Shown piece by piece: positions 13,589 to 21,782 of a DNA stretch of 34,458 bases. Both the position numbers and the translations under genes were made by a program. The stretch's first letter is position 1. Each line of letters starts with the position of its first letter. Below the pieces are notes generated by a model. The model saw only the letters and a program-made list of their open reading frames with translations. It had not been told where the DNA came from and ran no database searches. Source of the DNA: Alphaproteobacteria bacterium (GTDB lineage Bacteria > Pseudomonadota > Alphaproteobacteria > Rhodobacterales > Rhodobacteraceae); the NCBI GenBank assembly GCA_030431935.1, contig JAUIIC010000013.1, positions 1-34,458 of the forward strand. Direction: 5' to 3'.

Positions 13589-14233
13589 TCAAACCGCATC
13601 CGGCTGCGCCGGGGGTGCGGCGCGTGAGAACGCCTCGATCCCGTCCAGCGCCTCGAAGATACGGTTGATCGTGGGATAGCCCGACTGGTCCACGTCGAAG
13701 CGGCGGTTGTTCCAGACCTGCGCGTAAAGGCACAGGTCGGCCAGCCCCGGCGTGTCGCCGTGGCAGAAGATGCCGGTCTCGGGACTGGCGGCCAGCGTGG
13801 TTTCCAGCGCGCCGAAGGTCTCTGCCACCCAGTGGCGGAACCAGGCGGCCTTGCCCGCGTCGTCTGCGCCGTACTGGGACGCGATGAACTGCAGGACGCG
13901 CAGGTTGTTCAGCGGATGCACCTCGCAGGCGATCATGTAGGCCAGCCCCCGCACCCGCGCGCGCCCCAGAGCGTCGGCGGGCAGAAGCGGCGGTTCGGGG
14001 TGGGTTTCGTCGAGATACTCGATGATCGCCAGCGACTGCGTGAGGCAGGTGCCGTCGCCCAGTTCCAGCACCGGCACCAGCCCCGCGGGGTTGCGTGCGA
14101 GGAAGCCGGGCGCCTTCTGCTCTGCCTTCAGCAGCGACACCGGGCGATAGTCGTAGTCCAGCCCCTTGAGGTTCAGCGCCGCCCGCAGCCGGGTCGAGGT
14201 GGACGAACGGAAATAATTGTGCAGCGTCAGCAT
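13589..14233 (-). CDS. maiA: glutathione S-transferase, zeta class / maleylacetoacetate isomerase
   Basis: I chose the start at 14233 (214 residues, MLTLHNYFRSSTSTRLRAALN). The N-terminal thioredoxin-like domain has the SSxxxRxRxALNLKGL pattern of maleylacetoacetate isomerases and the glutathione-binding NPAGLVPVLELGDG and LTQSLAIIEYLDE segments. The C-terminal helical domain has CEVHPLNNLRVLQFI, which is typical of the zeta class. The enzyme isomerises maleylacetoacetate to fumarylacetoacetate in tyrosine breakdown, or the analogous maleylpyruvate in gentisate breakdown. No other genes of either pathway are present here, so the in vivo substrate is uncertain. The upstream 139 bases are shared divergently with the cytochrome c peroxidase gene. 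Confidence 0.82.
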   Translation of the reverse strand: MLTLHNYFRSSTSTRLRAALNLKGLDYDYRPVSLLKAEQKAPGFLARNPAGLVPVLELGDGTCLTQSLAIIEYLDETHPEPPLLPADALGRARVRGLAYMIACEVHPLNNLRVLQFIASQYGADDAGKAAWFRHWVAETFGALETTLAASPETGIFCHGDTPGLADLCLYAQVWNNRRFDVDQSGYPTINRIFEALDGIEAFSRAAPPAQPDAV

Positions 14234-14372
14234 GCGCGGCGGCCTCCCTGTTGCCTTTGCGGAAACGTGGCCGCAAACGGCGCGGCGGGCAAGGGGGCTG
14301 CGGCGCACGGCGCGCTTGCCCGCGGCCCGCGGCTGAGCCAGTCTCTGCCCCATGTGGATGTGGAGTTGCGCG

Positions 14373-15704
14373 ATGCGGGTGATCCGGGGACCAATGACGG
14401 GCGTGGTGATGACGCTGGCGGCGGGCGCGGCCGCTGGGGGCGACCTGCCGCCACCCGTCACGGACGCCATGTACCTGCCGGTGGACCGGGCCGAAGCGGA
14501 ACTGGGCCAGCTTCTGTTCTATGACCCGATCCTTTCGGGCAACCGCAACACGTCCTGCGCCACCTGCCACCACCCGCGCTTCGGCACCGGGGACGGCGTG
14601 TCGCTGTCGCTGGGCGAGGGCGGCGTGGGCCTGGGGCCCGAGCGCGTGGTCGACCCCGACAACCCGCCCGAACAGCGCATCCCCCGCAATGCGCCGGGCC
14701 TCTTCAACCTCGGCGCGCGCGAGTTCACCGTGATGTTCCACGACGGCCGGATCGAGGTGGACCCGACCCGCGCCAGCGGCCTGCGCACGCCGCTCGAGGA
14801 TGACATGGCGCAGGGCTTCGCCAGCCTCCTGTCCGCCCAGACCATGTTCCCCGTCCTCAGCCAGGACGAGATGGCCGGCCATTACGACGAGAACGAGATC
14901 TCGCAGGCGGTGCGGCAGGGCTTCATCACCGGCGAGGGCGGCGCGTGGGACCTGATCTCGGCCCGGGTGGCGGCGATCCCGGCCTATGACCAGCGGTTCC
15001 GCGCGGTCTATCCCGAGATCGCGGCGGGCCGGCCCATCGCCTTCACCGATATCTCGAACGCCGTCGCCGCCTTCATGGAACTGGAGTGGCGGTCCGACAC
15101 CAGCCCGTTCGACGCCTACCTGCGGGGCGAGCGGGACCTGCCCGCCCCGGCGATGGCGGGGCTGGGGCTCTTCTATGGCGAGGCGGGCTGTGCCGCGTGC
15201 CATTCCGGCCCCTTTCAGACCGACCACGACTTCCACGCGATGGGGATGCCCCAGCTTGGCCCCGGCAAGGCCGCCCGGTTCGAACGCCACGCCCGCGACG
15301 AGGGGCGCATCCGCGTCACCGGCCGCGAGGAGGACCGCTTTGCCTTCCGCACACCGTCCCTGCGCAACGTGATGGAGACCGGCCCCTGGGGCCATACCGG
15401 CGCCTATTCGGACATGCGCGCCTTTCTCGCCGCCCATGCCGAACCGGCGCAGGCCATCGCGCGCTATGACCGGGCGCAGGCGGTGCTGCCGGACCTGCCC
15501 GGCGCGGCCGACTGGCGCATCCTCGACGACCCGGACGAGGCCGCCGCCATCTCCGCCGCCGCCGAGCCGGGCACGGGGCCGCTGACCGAGGCCGAGATCG
15601 ACGCGCTGATCGCCTTCCTCGCCAGCCTGTCGGACCCGCAGGCAATCGACGGGCGGCTGGGCGTGCCGGACAGCGTGCCCAGCGGATTGGCGGTGGACCG
15701 CTGA
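14373..15704 (+). CDS. di-haem cytochrome c peroxidase / MauG family protein
   Basis: I prefer the ATG at 14373 (443 residues): a TGGAG ribosome site lies eight bases upstream and a signal peptide begins there (MRVIRGPMTGVVMTLAAGAAAGG); the ATG at 14352 has no such site. Two haem c motifs are visible, SCATCHH (Cys62, Cys65, His66) and CAACHSG (Cys273, Cys276, His277), with FRTPSLRNVMETGPWGHTGAY downstream as usual in the family. Such periplasmic enzymes reduce hydrogen peroxide with electrons from small cytochromes, or in MauG-like members oxidise a protein partner. The GWDLISARV and AAFMELEW regions also fit. The CIA30 gene follows after 59 bases. The substrate is undecided from sequence. 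Confidence 0.85.
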   Translation: MRVIRGPMTGVVMTLAAGAAAGGDLPPPVTDAMYLPVDRAEAELGQLLFYDPILSGNRNTSCATCHHPRFGTGDGVSLSLGEGGVGLGPERVVDPDNPPEQRIPRNAPGLFNLGAREFTVMFHDGRIEVDPTRASGLRTPLEDDMAQGFASLLSAQTMFPVLSQDEMAGHYDENEISQAVRQGFITGEGGAWDLISARVAAIPAYDQRFRAVYPEIAAGRPIAFTDISNAVAAFMELEWRSDTSPFDAYLRGERDLPAPAMAGLGLFYGEAGCAACHSGPFQTDHDFHAMGMPQLGPGKAARFERHARDEGRIRVTGREEDRFAFRTPSLRNVMETGPWGHTGAYSDMRAFLAAHAEPAQAIARYDRAQAVLPDLPGAADWRILDDPDEAAAISAAAEPGTGPLTEAEIDALIAFLASLSDPQAIDGRLGVPDSVPSGLAVDR

Positions 15705-15763
15705 CGGGATTTGCCCCGGCGCCGCCGCACCCCATCTATGGCGGGCAGGCAAGGGGATGGGCG

Positions 15764-16306
15764 ATGACCGACCGCAGGGGATTTCTAGGGCTCGCGATGG
15801 CCGCGCTGGTGGCGCGGCCCGCGACGGGGGCAGGGCTGATGACCGGGCAGATGACAGCCGCGGGCGAGCTGGAGTGGAGCTATCTGGCCGACACCGTCAT
15901 GGGCGGCGTGTCCACCGGACAGGCGCGGATGGAGGGCGGCGCGCTGCGGCTGACGGGAACCGTCAGCACGGCCAACAACGGCGGCTTCATCCAGTCCCGC
16001 ACGGCGTTCGAGGATGGCCTGCCCGCCGGGGCGCAGGGCCTCTTGATCCGCGTGCGCGGCAACGGGCAGCGCTATTTCATCCACCTGCGCACCCGCTCCA
16101 CCCGGCTGCCGTGGCAGTATTACCAGGCCGGGTTCGATACGGGCGCGGGCTGGCAGGACATCCGCCTGCCGTTCGACGCGTTCGAGAGGTCGGGCGGCAT
16201 GCTGCCATCGCGCCCCGCGCCCGACAGCGTGCGTTCGGTCGGGCTGGTCGCCTATGGCCGCGACCATGAGGCCGACGTGTCGCTGGCCGCGCTGGGCGTC
16301 TACTGA
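15764..16306 (+). CDS. Tat-exported CIA30-family protein
   Basis: The product is 180 residues, opening with a Tat-type signal (DRRGFLGLAMAALVARP). The rest is a single CIA30 (complex I intermediate-associated protein 30-like) beta-sandwich domain, with WSYLADTVMGGVSTG, GFIQSRTAF, GLLIRVRGNGQRYFIHLRT and the final GLVAYGRD. The fold resembles carbohydrate-binding modules. In eukaryotes CIA30 aids complex I assembly, but for exported bacterial versions no function is established. It follows the cytochrome c peroxidase gene closely. Its stop overlaps that of the convergent FG-GAP gene by seven bases. Confidence 0.8.
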   Translation: MTDRRGFLGLAMAALVARPATGAGLMTGQMTAAGELEWSYLADTVMGGVSTGQARMEGGALRLTGTVSTANNGGFIQSRTAFEDGLPAGAQGLLIRVRGNGQRYFIHLRTRSTRLPWQYYQAGFDTGAGWQDIRLPFDAFERSGGMLPSRPAPDSVRSVGLVAYGRDHEADVSLAALGVY

Positions 16307-17838
16307 GCGCTGACGGTCAGCCCGTCGCCCGCACGCTCCAGCCCGAGGATCGCGTTCGCGTCTACCGCCAGCCAGTCCGACACCGCGCCATCGGGCCAGA
16401 TCACCCGCACGTCGGCCGCCTCTGCCGCGCCCAGCCCGAAATGCACCGGCCCCAGCGTGCCGCCCGCGTGCCCGCCGCCCACGGTCAGTTCCGCCGTCTG
16501 CACCCGCCCGTCCGGCGTGCGCAGCTCGATCCAGGCGCCGATCGCGTCGCGGTTCGGACCGTCCTGCCGGGGGCGCAGGGCCAGCCATGTCCCGCCCTCG
16601 GTGACGTTTTCCCAGACCTCCAATGGCGCGCGGCGGTTGACCACCACCAGGTCGCGCCGCCCGTCGCGGTTCAGGTCCGCCAGCGCCGCGCCGCGCCCCC
16701 GGTGCATGGAGGCCACGCCCGCGCTGCCCGCCACCTCCTCGAACCGCCCGTCCGGCAGCTGCCGGAGCAGCGAGTTCGGGTCGCGCATGGCGTTCTCCGG
16801 CATCTGGTCCACGTTGCCCTTGGCGATGAACAGGTCCCGCAGCCCGTCGTTGTCCACGTCGCCGAATTCCGCGTGCCAGCCGGTCGAGGGGCGGCCGTCG
16901 TCGCCCATGTGCGGGCGGTGCGCGGTGGCGCCCACCGCATAGGGCGCGTCGCGCCAGCCATGCCCGCCGGTGGCGTATTGCAACAGCTGGTCTCCCATCG
17001 AGGTCAGCATCACCTCTGGCAGGCCGTCGCCGGTGATGTCGGCGCTGGCGATGCCCATGCCCCAGATCGAGACCGGCTGCCATCCGTCCTCGGCGCCCAG
17101 CAGGCGCAGTTCGGGCATGATCCACATCTGCTCGGACCCGCCGCGCACGTAATAGTGCCGGTCGTTCGACACCCGCAGGTCCGGCGTGCCGCGCCGCGCG
17201 GCATCCGAGAACAGCATCGACAGCGCGCAGAACCCCGGCGACAGGGGCAGGGGCGGGCCATAGCGGTCTCCCTCGGGCCGGATCAGCGCGTTGTCGTCGC
17301 AGGCGCGGAACGGGCCCTTGGGGTCCTCGCGGTCGACGTAATTGCCGATGGCCAGCGTCGGCAGGGCCGCGCCGGGTTCCCATGTGGCGGAAAAGGCGGT
17401 GGACCAGGCATCGCCCGGGTCGATCCCCCAGGCCTTGGTCGCGTCGGCAAAGGCGCAGCCCGGCCCGCCCCGCAGCGCCATGTTCCCGCCCGAGCGCAGG
17501 ACGAACAGGTCGCCCCAGCCGTCGCCGTCGATGTCGAGCGGATAGGCCCCGGTGACGCCGGTGATCTCGGGCAGGTCCGCCACCTCGAACCGCAGCGCCG
17601 CGCCCGGGGCGCCGGTGACGTTGCGCAAGAGCACCGCAGGTGTCTCGCCCCCCGCCGCGAACAGGTCCGGGAACCCGTCGGCGTCGCAATCCAGAACCGC
17701 CACGCCGCCGCCCACGAAATGCGCCCAGCCTCCGTCGTAGACATGGGCCATCGGCAGATCGGCGCTGCGGTCGACGAACGCCGGACCCTCCGCCAGGGCC
17801 GGCGCCGCCGCCAGGCACAGGAGGACAGCGGCCCTCAT
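16300..17838 (-). CDS. secreted FG-GAP/VCBS-repeat protein with UnbV/ASPIC C-terminal domain (CRTAC1-like)
   Basis: I chose the start at 17838 (512 residues) because a signal peptide (MRAAVLLCLAAAPALAEG) begins there and its ATG overlaps the TGA of the upstream repressor gene. At least five calcium-loop-like FG-GAP motifs are visible: DCDADGFPDLF, DIDGDGWGDLF, DITGDGLPEVM, DVDNDGLRDLF and DLNRDGRRDLV. They probably form a beta-propeller. The C-terminus, from about residue 435, is an UnbV/ASPIC domain (AIGAWIELRTPDG, VHFGLG, VRVIWPDG). The molecular role of this family is not established. The four-base ATGA overlap with the ROK repressor implies translational coupling, an odd pairing for an exported protein. 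It is tail-to-tail with the CIA30 gene. Confidence 0.84.
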   Translation of the reverse strand: MRAAVLLCLAAAPALAEGPAFVDRSADLPMAHVYDGGWAHFVGGGVAVLDCDADGFPDLFAAGGETPAVLLRNVTGAPGAALRFEVADLPEITGVTGAYPLDIDGDGWGDLFVLRSGGNMALRGGPGCAFADATKAWGIDPGDAWSTAFSATWEPGAALPTLAIGNYVDREDPKGPFRACDDNALIRPEGDRYGPPLPLSPGFCALSMLFSDAARRGTPDLRVSNDRHYYVRGGSEQMWIMPELRLLGAEDGWQPVSIWGMGIASADITGDGLPEVMLTSMGDQLLQYATGGHGWRDAPYAVGATAHRPHMGDDGRPSTGWHAEFGDVDNDGLRDLFIAKGNVDQMPENAMRDPNSLLRQLPDGRFEEVAGSAGVASMHRGRGAALADLNRDGRRDLVVVNRRAPLEVWENVTEGGTWLALRPRQDGPNRDAIGAWIELRTPDGRVQTAELTVGGGHAGGTLGPVHFGLGAAEAADVRVIWPDGAVSDWLAVDANAILGLERAGDGLTVSAQ

Positions 17839-19106
17839 GCCGTGGCCTCGGCCGCCAGCACGGCGCCCGTCGCATGGTCGAGCGCCATCGCCGCCGCGCC
17901 CCGCGCCCAGACCTGGTCGCCCCAGGCGCGGATTTCCACCTCGGGCGCCACGCGCCCCGTGTCGAGCGTCAGGGCCAGCATCTCGGCCAGCACCTCCTCG
18001 GCGTAAAGGTAGTCGTAGCGCAGGCGCTCGCCCGACAGCAGGATAAGCGACGGGTCGTAAAGCGTGACGACGTTCGCCAGCCCCAGCGCAAGATAGCGCC
18101 CGGCGCGATTGAAGATCGCGCGCGCCGCCTCGTTGCCCGCCTTGGCGTGGTCGTAAAGCGACTCCAGCAGAATCTGCGGCGACTGCACGCCGCGATTGCC
18201 CCAGTTCAGCGCCGTCGTCGCCTCGCGCACCAGCGCATAGTCGGCAACATAGGCCTCCAGGCAGCCGCGCTGCCCGCAGCGGCACAGCGCCCCGTCCATC
18301 TGCACCTTGGTGTGCCCGATCTCGAGCCCGAGGCCGCGCGCGCCGCGCACCAGCCGGTGATTGAGCACCAGCCCCATGCCCAGCCCGTGCTCGATCGTCA
18401 CCACGGCAAAGTCGCTGCGCGTGCGTCCGGCCCCGAACCAGAGTTCGGCCAGCGTCACGAGGTTGGCGTCGTTGTCGAGGCAGACGGGGCGGCGAAGCCG
18501 CTCGGCCAGCGCCGGACCCAGGTCGATGCCCCGTTCGCGCATCAACGGCGACCAGTGGACGTGCCCGCAGGTGCTGTCGATCACGCCCGGCAAGCCGAAG
18601 CCCACGGCCGCGACATCGTCGCGCGACAGTCCCGCGAGGCTCAGCGCGGCGTCCAGGATCTCGGTGGCGTCCAGAAGCAAGCGCTCTGTATCCTGCCCCA
18701 GGAGAGGGCGTTCGATGCTGGCCTCGGCAAGGACACCCCCCGCGAGATCGACGATGATCGCGGATTGCACCCGGTCGGACAGCTTCACCCCAGCGACGCG
18801 CCCCGATGCGGGCCGGACCCCCAGCGCCACGGGCGGACGTCCGCGCAGGACGTCGCCGTCGCGCCGCGGGCGGTCGATTTCGTGGATCAGGCCAAGCTCG
18901 ATCAGTTCCGCCGCCGCCGCCGTGACGGACGCCGGGCTGACCCCCAGTTCCTTGGACAGATCGACACGCGGAATCGCCCCCGCCGCACGGACATGCTCAA
19001 AGACCTGCTGGCGCAGGGGGCGTGCCGTTTCCCGGTCCGCAAGGATGAGCGGGCCGCAGCCCGCGGGCAGGCTGTCCGGCTCTGGCAGGGTGATTCCGGC
19101 GTCCAT
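17835..19106 (-). CDS. xylR: ROK-family transcriptional repressor, probable xylose repressor
   Basis: I chose the start at 19106 (423 residues, MDAGITLPEP); the ORF-track start at 19289 would place the promoter region inside the gene. A winged helix-turn-helix spans about residues 30-85 (VDLSKELGVSPASVTAAAAELIELGLI). The ROK sugar-kinase-like part follows, with DNDAN (211-215), EIGHTKV (262-268) and the zinc motif CRCGQRGCLEAY (Cys275, Cys277, Cys282). It is divergent from xylF with a 209-base gap, so it most likely represses the xylose operon and itself, released by xylose. A change to activator function cannot be ruled out. The exported FG-GAP gene overlaps its stop. Confidence 0.85.
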   Translation of the reverse strand: MDAGITLPEPDSLPAGCGPLILADRETARPLRQQVFEHVRAAGAIPRVDLSKELGVSPASVTAAAAELIELGLIHEIDRPRRDGDVLRGRPPVALGVRPASGRVAGVKLSDRVQSAIIVDLAGGVLAEASIERPLLGQDTERLLLDATEILDAALSLAGLSRDDVAAVGFGLPGVIDSTCGHVHWSPLMRERGIDLGPALAERLRRPVCLDNDANLVTLAELWFGAGRTRSDFAVVTIEHGLGMGLVLNHRLVRGARGLGLEIGHTKVQMDGALCRCGQRGCLEAYVADYALVREATTALNWGNRGVQSPQILLESLYDHAKAGNEAARAIFNRAGRYLALGLANVVTLYDPSLILLSGERLRYDYLYAEEVLAEMLALTLDTGRVAPEVEIRAWGDQVWARGAAAMALDHATGAVLAAEATA

Positions 19107-19117
19107 TCTTTCACCCG

Positions 19118-19128
19118 ACAAATTTAAC
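19118..19128. promoter_or_regulatory. candidate ROK operator half (AAATTT, xylR side)
   Basis: CAAATTTAAC lies just after the predicted xylR transcription start and about 15 bases before its ATG. It shares TAAATTT, on the minus strand, with a second site 102 bases away near the xylF -35. ROK regulators such as Mlc and NagC bind AT-rich sites of this type, so the pair could be the XylR operators. Confidence 0.35.
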
Positions 19129-19135
19129 AAGGGGG

Positions 19136-19163
19136 AGAATACGGGGAAAACGTCGATCTCCAA
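19136..19163 (-). promoter_or_regulatory. predicted xylR promoter
   Basis: On the minus strand, TTGGAG (complement of 19158-19163) and TATTCT (complement of 19136-19141) are separated by 16 bases, giving a start near 19129 and a leader of about 23 bases. It is the best -35/-10 pair on this strand in the gap. Confidence 0.4.
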
Positions 19164-19177
19164 CCTGTTTTTTGAGT

Positions 19178-19211
19178 GCACTTGCCCAATCTGCGTGCAT
19201 TTCGCACTTGC
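19178..19211. repeat. direct repeat GCACTTGC in the xylR-xylF gap
   Basis: GCACTTGC occurs at 19178-19185 and 19204-19211, 26 bases apart; the first copy overlaps the palindrome AGTGCACT (19175-19182). Between them is TGCG...CGCA (19192-19206). This may be an activator or second regulator site upstream of the xylF promoter. Confidence 0.35.
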
Positions 19212-19221
19212 AGCATGAGAT

Positions 19222-19254
19222 AAATTTTGACTGCTGAAGAAAATATGGCATGCT
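19222..19254 (+). promoter_or_regulatory. predicted xylF promoter overlapped by AAATTT site
   Basis: TTGACT (19227-19232) is a good -35. The matching -10, CATGCT (19249-19254, spacer 16), is poor. TAAATTTT (19221-19228) overlaps the -35, so a repressor bound there would block transcription. The leader to the xylF ATG would be about 55 bases and includes GGGAGG. Confidence 0.4.
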
Positions 19255-19315
19255 GCGGCCGTCACGTCATCTGATCTGACCGCCCGCAAGGGCGTTGACT
19301 TTGGGAGGACTACTC

Positions 19316-20341
19316 ATGCGCAAAGCGCTAGCTTTCGCGGCCGCGGCAGCCGCGAGCTTTACCACAGCCGCTCTGGCTCAGGACATCACGGTCGGCGTCA
19401 GCTGGTCGAACTTTCAGGAAGAGCGCTGGAAGACAGACGAGGCGGCGATGAAGGCCGCGCTCGAGGCCGGCGGCGCCGCCTACATCTCGACCGACGCCCA
19501 GTCGTCGGCAGCCAAGCAGCTGGCCGACATCGAAAGCCTGATGGCCCAGGGCGTCGATGCCCTGATCGTTCTGGCGCAGGACGGCGAGGCGATCATCCCC
19601 GCGATCCAGGCCGCCGCCGACGAAGGCATTCCGGTCATCGCCTATGACCGCCTGATCGAGGACCCGCGCGCCTTCTACCTGACCTTCGACAACGTCGAGG
19701 TCGGCCGCATGCAGGCCCGCGCCGTGTTCGAGGCGCAGCCCTCGGGCAACTACGTCATGATCAAGGGCTCGGCCCAGGACGCCAACGCCGACTTCCTGCG
19801 CGGCGGCCAGCAAGAGGTCCTTCAGGCCGCCATCGATTCGGGCGCCATCACCATCGTGGGCGAGGCCTATACCGACGGCTGGCTGCCCGCCAACGCCCAG
19901 CGGAACATGGAACAGATCCTGACCGCCAACAACAACGACGTGGACGCGGTCGTCGCCTCGAACGACGGCACCGCGGGCGGCGTCGTCGCCGCGCTGACCG
20001 CGCAGGGCATGGAAGGCATCCCGGTGTCGGGTCAGGACGGCGACCATGCCGCGCTGAACCGCGTCGCGCTCGGCACGCAGACCGTGTCGGTCTGGAAGGA
20101 CGCGCGTGAACTGGGCAAGGCCGCGGGCGAAATCGCCGTGGCTCTGGCCGGCGGCACCGCCATGGCCGACGTGGAAGGGTCGATCATGTTCGACACCCCC
20201 GGCGGCAACAGCATGCACACGGTTCTGCTGGCCCCCGTGCCGGTGACCCGCGACAACCTGTCGGTCGTCGTCGACGCCGGCTGGATCCCGCTGGAAACGC
20301 TCTGCCAGGGCGTGTCGGGCGGCCCGGCACCCTGCAACTGA
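19316..20341 (+). CDS. xylF: XylF, periplasmic D-xylose-binding protein
   Basis: I chose the ATG at 19316 (341 residues), which follows GGGAGGACTACTC; the ORF-track start at 19295 adds residues before the signal. A cleavable signal peptide [21 protein letters not shown] ends before QDITVGVSW. The mature protein is a type I sugar-binding fold with the family stretches [64 protein letters not shown] and VSGQDGD. It captures xylose in the periplasm and delivers it to XylH. The first gene of the operon, it is followed by a strong hairpin that probably keeps its message more abundant than the membrane-component part. Confidence 0.92.
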   Translation: MRKALAFAAAAAASFTTAALAQDITVGVSWSNFQEERWKTDEAAMKAALEAGGAAYISTDAQSSAAKQLADIESLMAQGVDALIVLAQDGEAIIPAIQAAADEGIPVIAYDRLIEDPRAFYLTFDNVEVGRMQARAVFEAQPSGNYVMIKGSAQDANADFLRGGQQEVLQAAIDSGAITIVGEAYTDGWLPANAQRNMEQILTANNNDVDAVVASNDGTAGGVVAALTAQGMEGIPVSGQDGDHAALNRVALGTQTVSVWKDARELGKAAGEIAVALAGGTAMADVEGSIMFDTPGGNSMHTVLLAPVPVTRDNLSVVVDAGWIPLETLCQGVSGGPAPCN

Positions 20342-20365
20342 TCCCCTGATCGGTTGACCGCAATC

Positions 20366-20394
20366 GCGTCCCCGCCCCGGGCGGGCGGGGACGC
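20366..20394 (+). terminator. intercistronic hairpin between xylF and xylH
   Basis: GCGTCCCCGCCC pairs perfectly with GGGCGGGGACGC (12 bp) around a 5-base loop. No T tract follows (CCCTTGCAC), so it is more likely an mRNA-stabilising or partial stop element. Such hairpins after binding-protein genes are common and favour excess binding protein over permease. Confidence 0.55.
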
Positions 20395-20427
20395 CCCTTG
20401 CACATCCAGCGTGACCGAAAGACCGAG

Positions 20428-21780
20428 ATGACCGACGACATCAACGAACCGACACGCTTGCAAAAGCGCGGCCTCCTGGCGGCTCTGGAACTGGACACAC
20501 GACTTCTGGGCATGATCGGCGCCTTCGCCGTGATCTGCCTCGTCTTCCAGATCTGGACCGGCATCAACTCGCAGGCGCTGACCGGCGAGGTTTCGTGGAA
20601 CCCGTTCGGCTGGGTCGTCGACGGGCGCTTTCTGACCCCGCGCAACATCTTCAACCTGACGATCCAGACCGTCAGCGTGGCGATCATGGCCACCGCGATG
20701 GTCTTTGTCATCGTCACCCGCCACATCGACCTGTCCGTGGGCTCGCTCCTGGCCACCTGCAGCGCCATGATGGCCGTCACCCAGACGATCATCGTGCCGA
20801 ACTGGCTGGGCCTTGGGCTGGAGCATCCGGCCATCGCGCCCCTTGCCATCCTCGTCGGGCTTGCGACCGGCGTCGCCATTGGAACCTTTCACGGTTGGAT
20901 GATCGGCTACCTGGGCATTCCGGCCTTCATCGTCACGCTCGGCGGCCTGTTCGTCTGGCGCAACGTGGCGTGGCACCTGACGGGCGGCCAGACGATCGGC
21001 CCGCTCGACGCCAATTTCCAGCTGCTCGGCGGCATCAACGGCACGCTCGGCGTGACGTGGAGCTGGGTCTTCGGACTGCTCGCCGTGGCGGCGGCCTGCT
21101 ATGGCCTGTTCTCGTCGCGGCGGGCCAAGCTGTCGCACGACTTCCCGGTAAAGCCGTTCTGGGCCGAGATGACGCTGGCGGGCATCGTCACCGTGCTCAT
21201 CATGGGCTTCGTCGCGATCCTGAACGCCTACGAGATCCCCACCCGCCGGCTGGAGCGCATGTTCGAGGACCGGGGCGAGGTGATGCCAGAGGGCTTCACC
21301 ACCGGCTACGGGGTGCCGATCTCGGTGTTCCTGCTGGTCATCGTGGCCGTCGCCATGACCTTCGTGGCCAGCCGCACCCGCCTTGGCCGCTACATCTTCG
21401 CCACCGGCGGCAACCCGGAGGCGGCGCAGCTCGCGGGCATCCAGACCCGGCTTCTGACCGTCAAGGTCTTCGCCATCGTGGGCCTTCTTTGCGCGGTCTC
21501 GGCCGTGGTCGCCAGCGCGCGCCAGACCTTCCACTCCAACGACATCGGCACGCTGGACGAGTTGCGCGTGATCGCCGCCGCCGTCATCGGCGGCACCGCG
21601 CTGGCGGGCGGGGTGGGCACAATCTACGGCGCCATCCTCGGCGCGCTCATCATGCAGTCGCTGCAATCGGGCATGGCCATGGTCGGCGTCGACGCGCCCT
21701 ACCAGAACATCGTCGTGGGCGTGGTGCTGGTGCTCGCCGTCTATGTCGACATCGTCTACCGCAAGAGGACCGGAGCGTGA
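20428..21780 (+). CDS. xylH: XylH, xylose ABC transporter permease
   Basis: I chose the ATG at 20428 (450 residues, MTDDINEPTRLQKRG); the ORF-track start at 20398 is a TTG inside the hairpin tail. The protein is a BPD_transp_2 permease with ten or more membrane segments. Family stretches include MVFVIVTRHIDLSVGSLLA, IPAFIVTLGGLFVWRN, GRYIFATGGNPEAAQLAG and the C-terminal GGTALAGGVGTIYGAILGALI. It is longer than the E. coli protein because of an extended loop near residues 225-300. It forms the inner-membrane channel with XylG as ATPase. xylG starts two bases after the stop. Confidence 0.9.
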   Translation: MTDDINEPTRLQKRGLLAALELDTRLLGMIGAFAVICLVFQIWTGINSQALTGEVSWNPFGWVVDGRFLTPRNIFNLTIQTVSVAIMATAMVFVIVTRHIDLSVGSLLATCSAMMAVTQTIIVPNWLGLGLEHPAIAPLAILVGLATGVAIGTFHGWMIGYLGIPAFIVTLGGLFVWRNVAWHLTGGQTIGPLDANFQLLGGINGTLGVTWSWVFGLLAVAAACYGLFSSRRAKLSHDFPVKPFWAEMTLAGIVTVLIMGFVAILNAYEIPTRRLERMFEDRGEVMPEGFTTGYGVPISVFLLVIVAVAMTFVASRTRLGRYIFATGGNPEAAQLAGIQTRLLTVKVFAIVGLLCAVSAVVASARQTFHSNDIGTLDELRVIAAAVIGGTALAGGVGTIYGAILGALIMQSLQSGMAMVGVDAPYQNIVVGVVLVLAVYVDIVYRKRTGA

Positions 21781-21782
21781 CC

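Noticed and set aside
14285-14323. Inverted repeat GCGGGCAAG / CTTGCCCGC in the GST-peroxidase gap
   Set aside because: Nine pairs around a loop of about 21 bases in very GC-rich DNA; too weak to name. Otherwise the 139-base gap shows only the peroxidase ribosome site.
12921-15752. 943-codon minus-strand ORF
   Set aside because: Only its last 218 codons form a real protein; the rest is shadow of the peroxidase and GST genes, read through because GC-rich DNA lacks stops.
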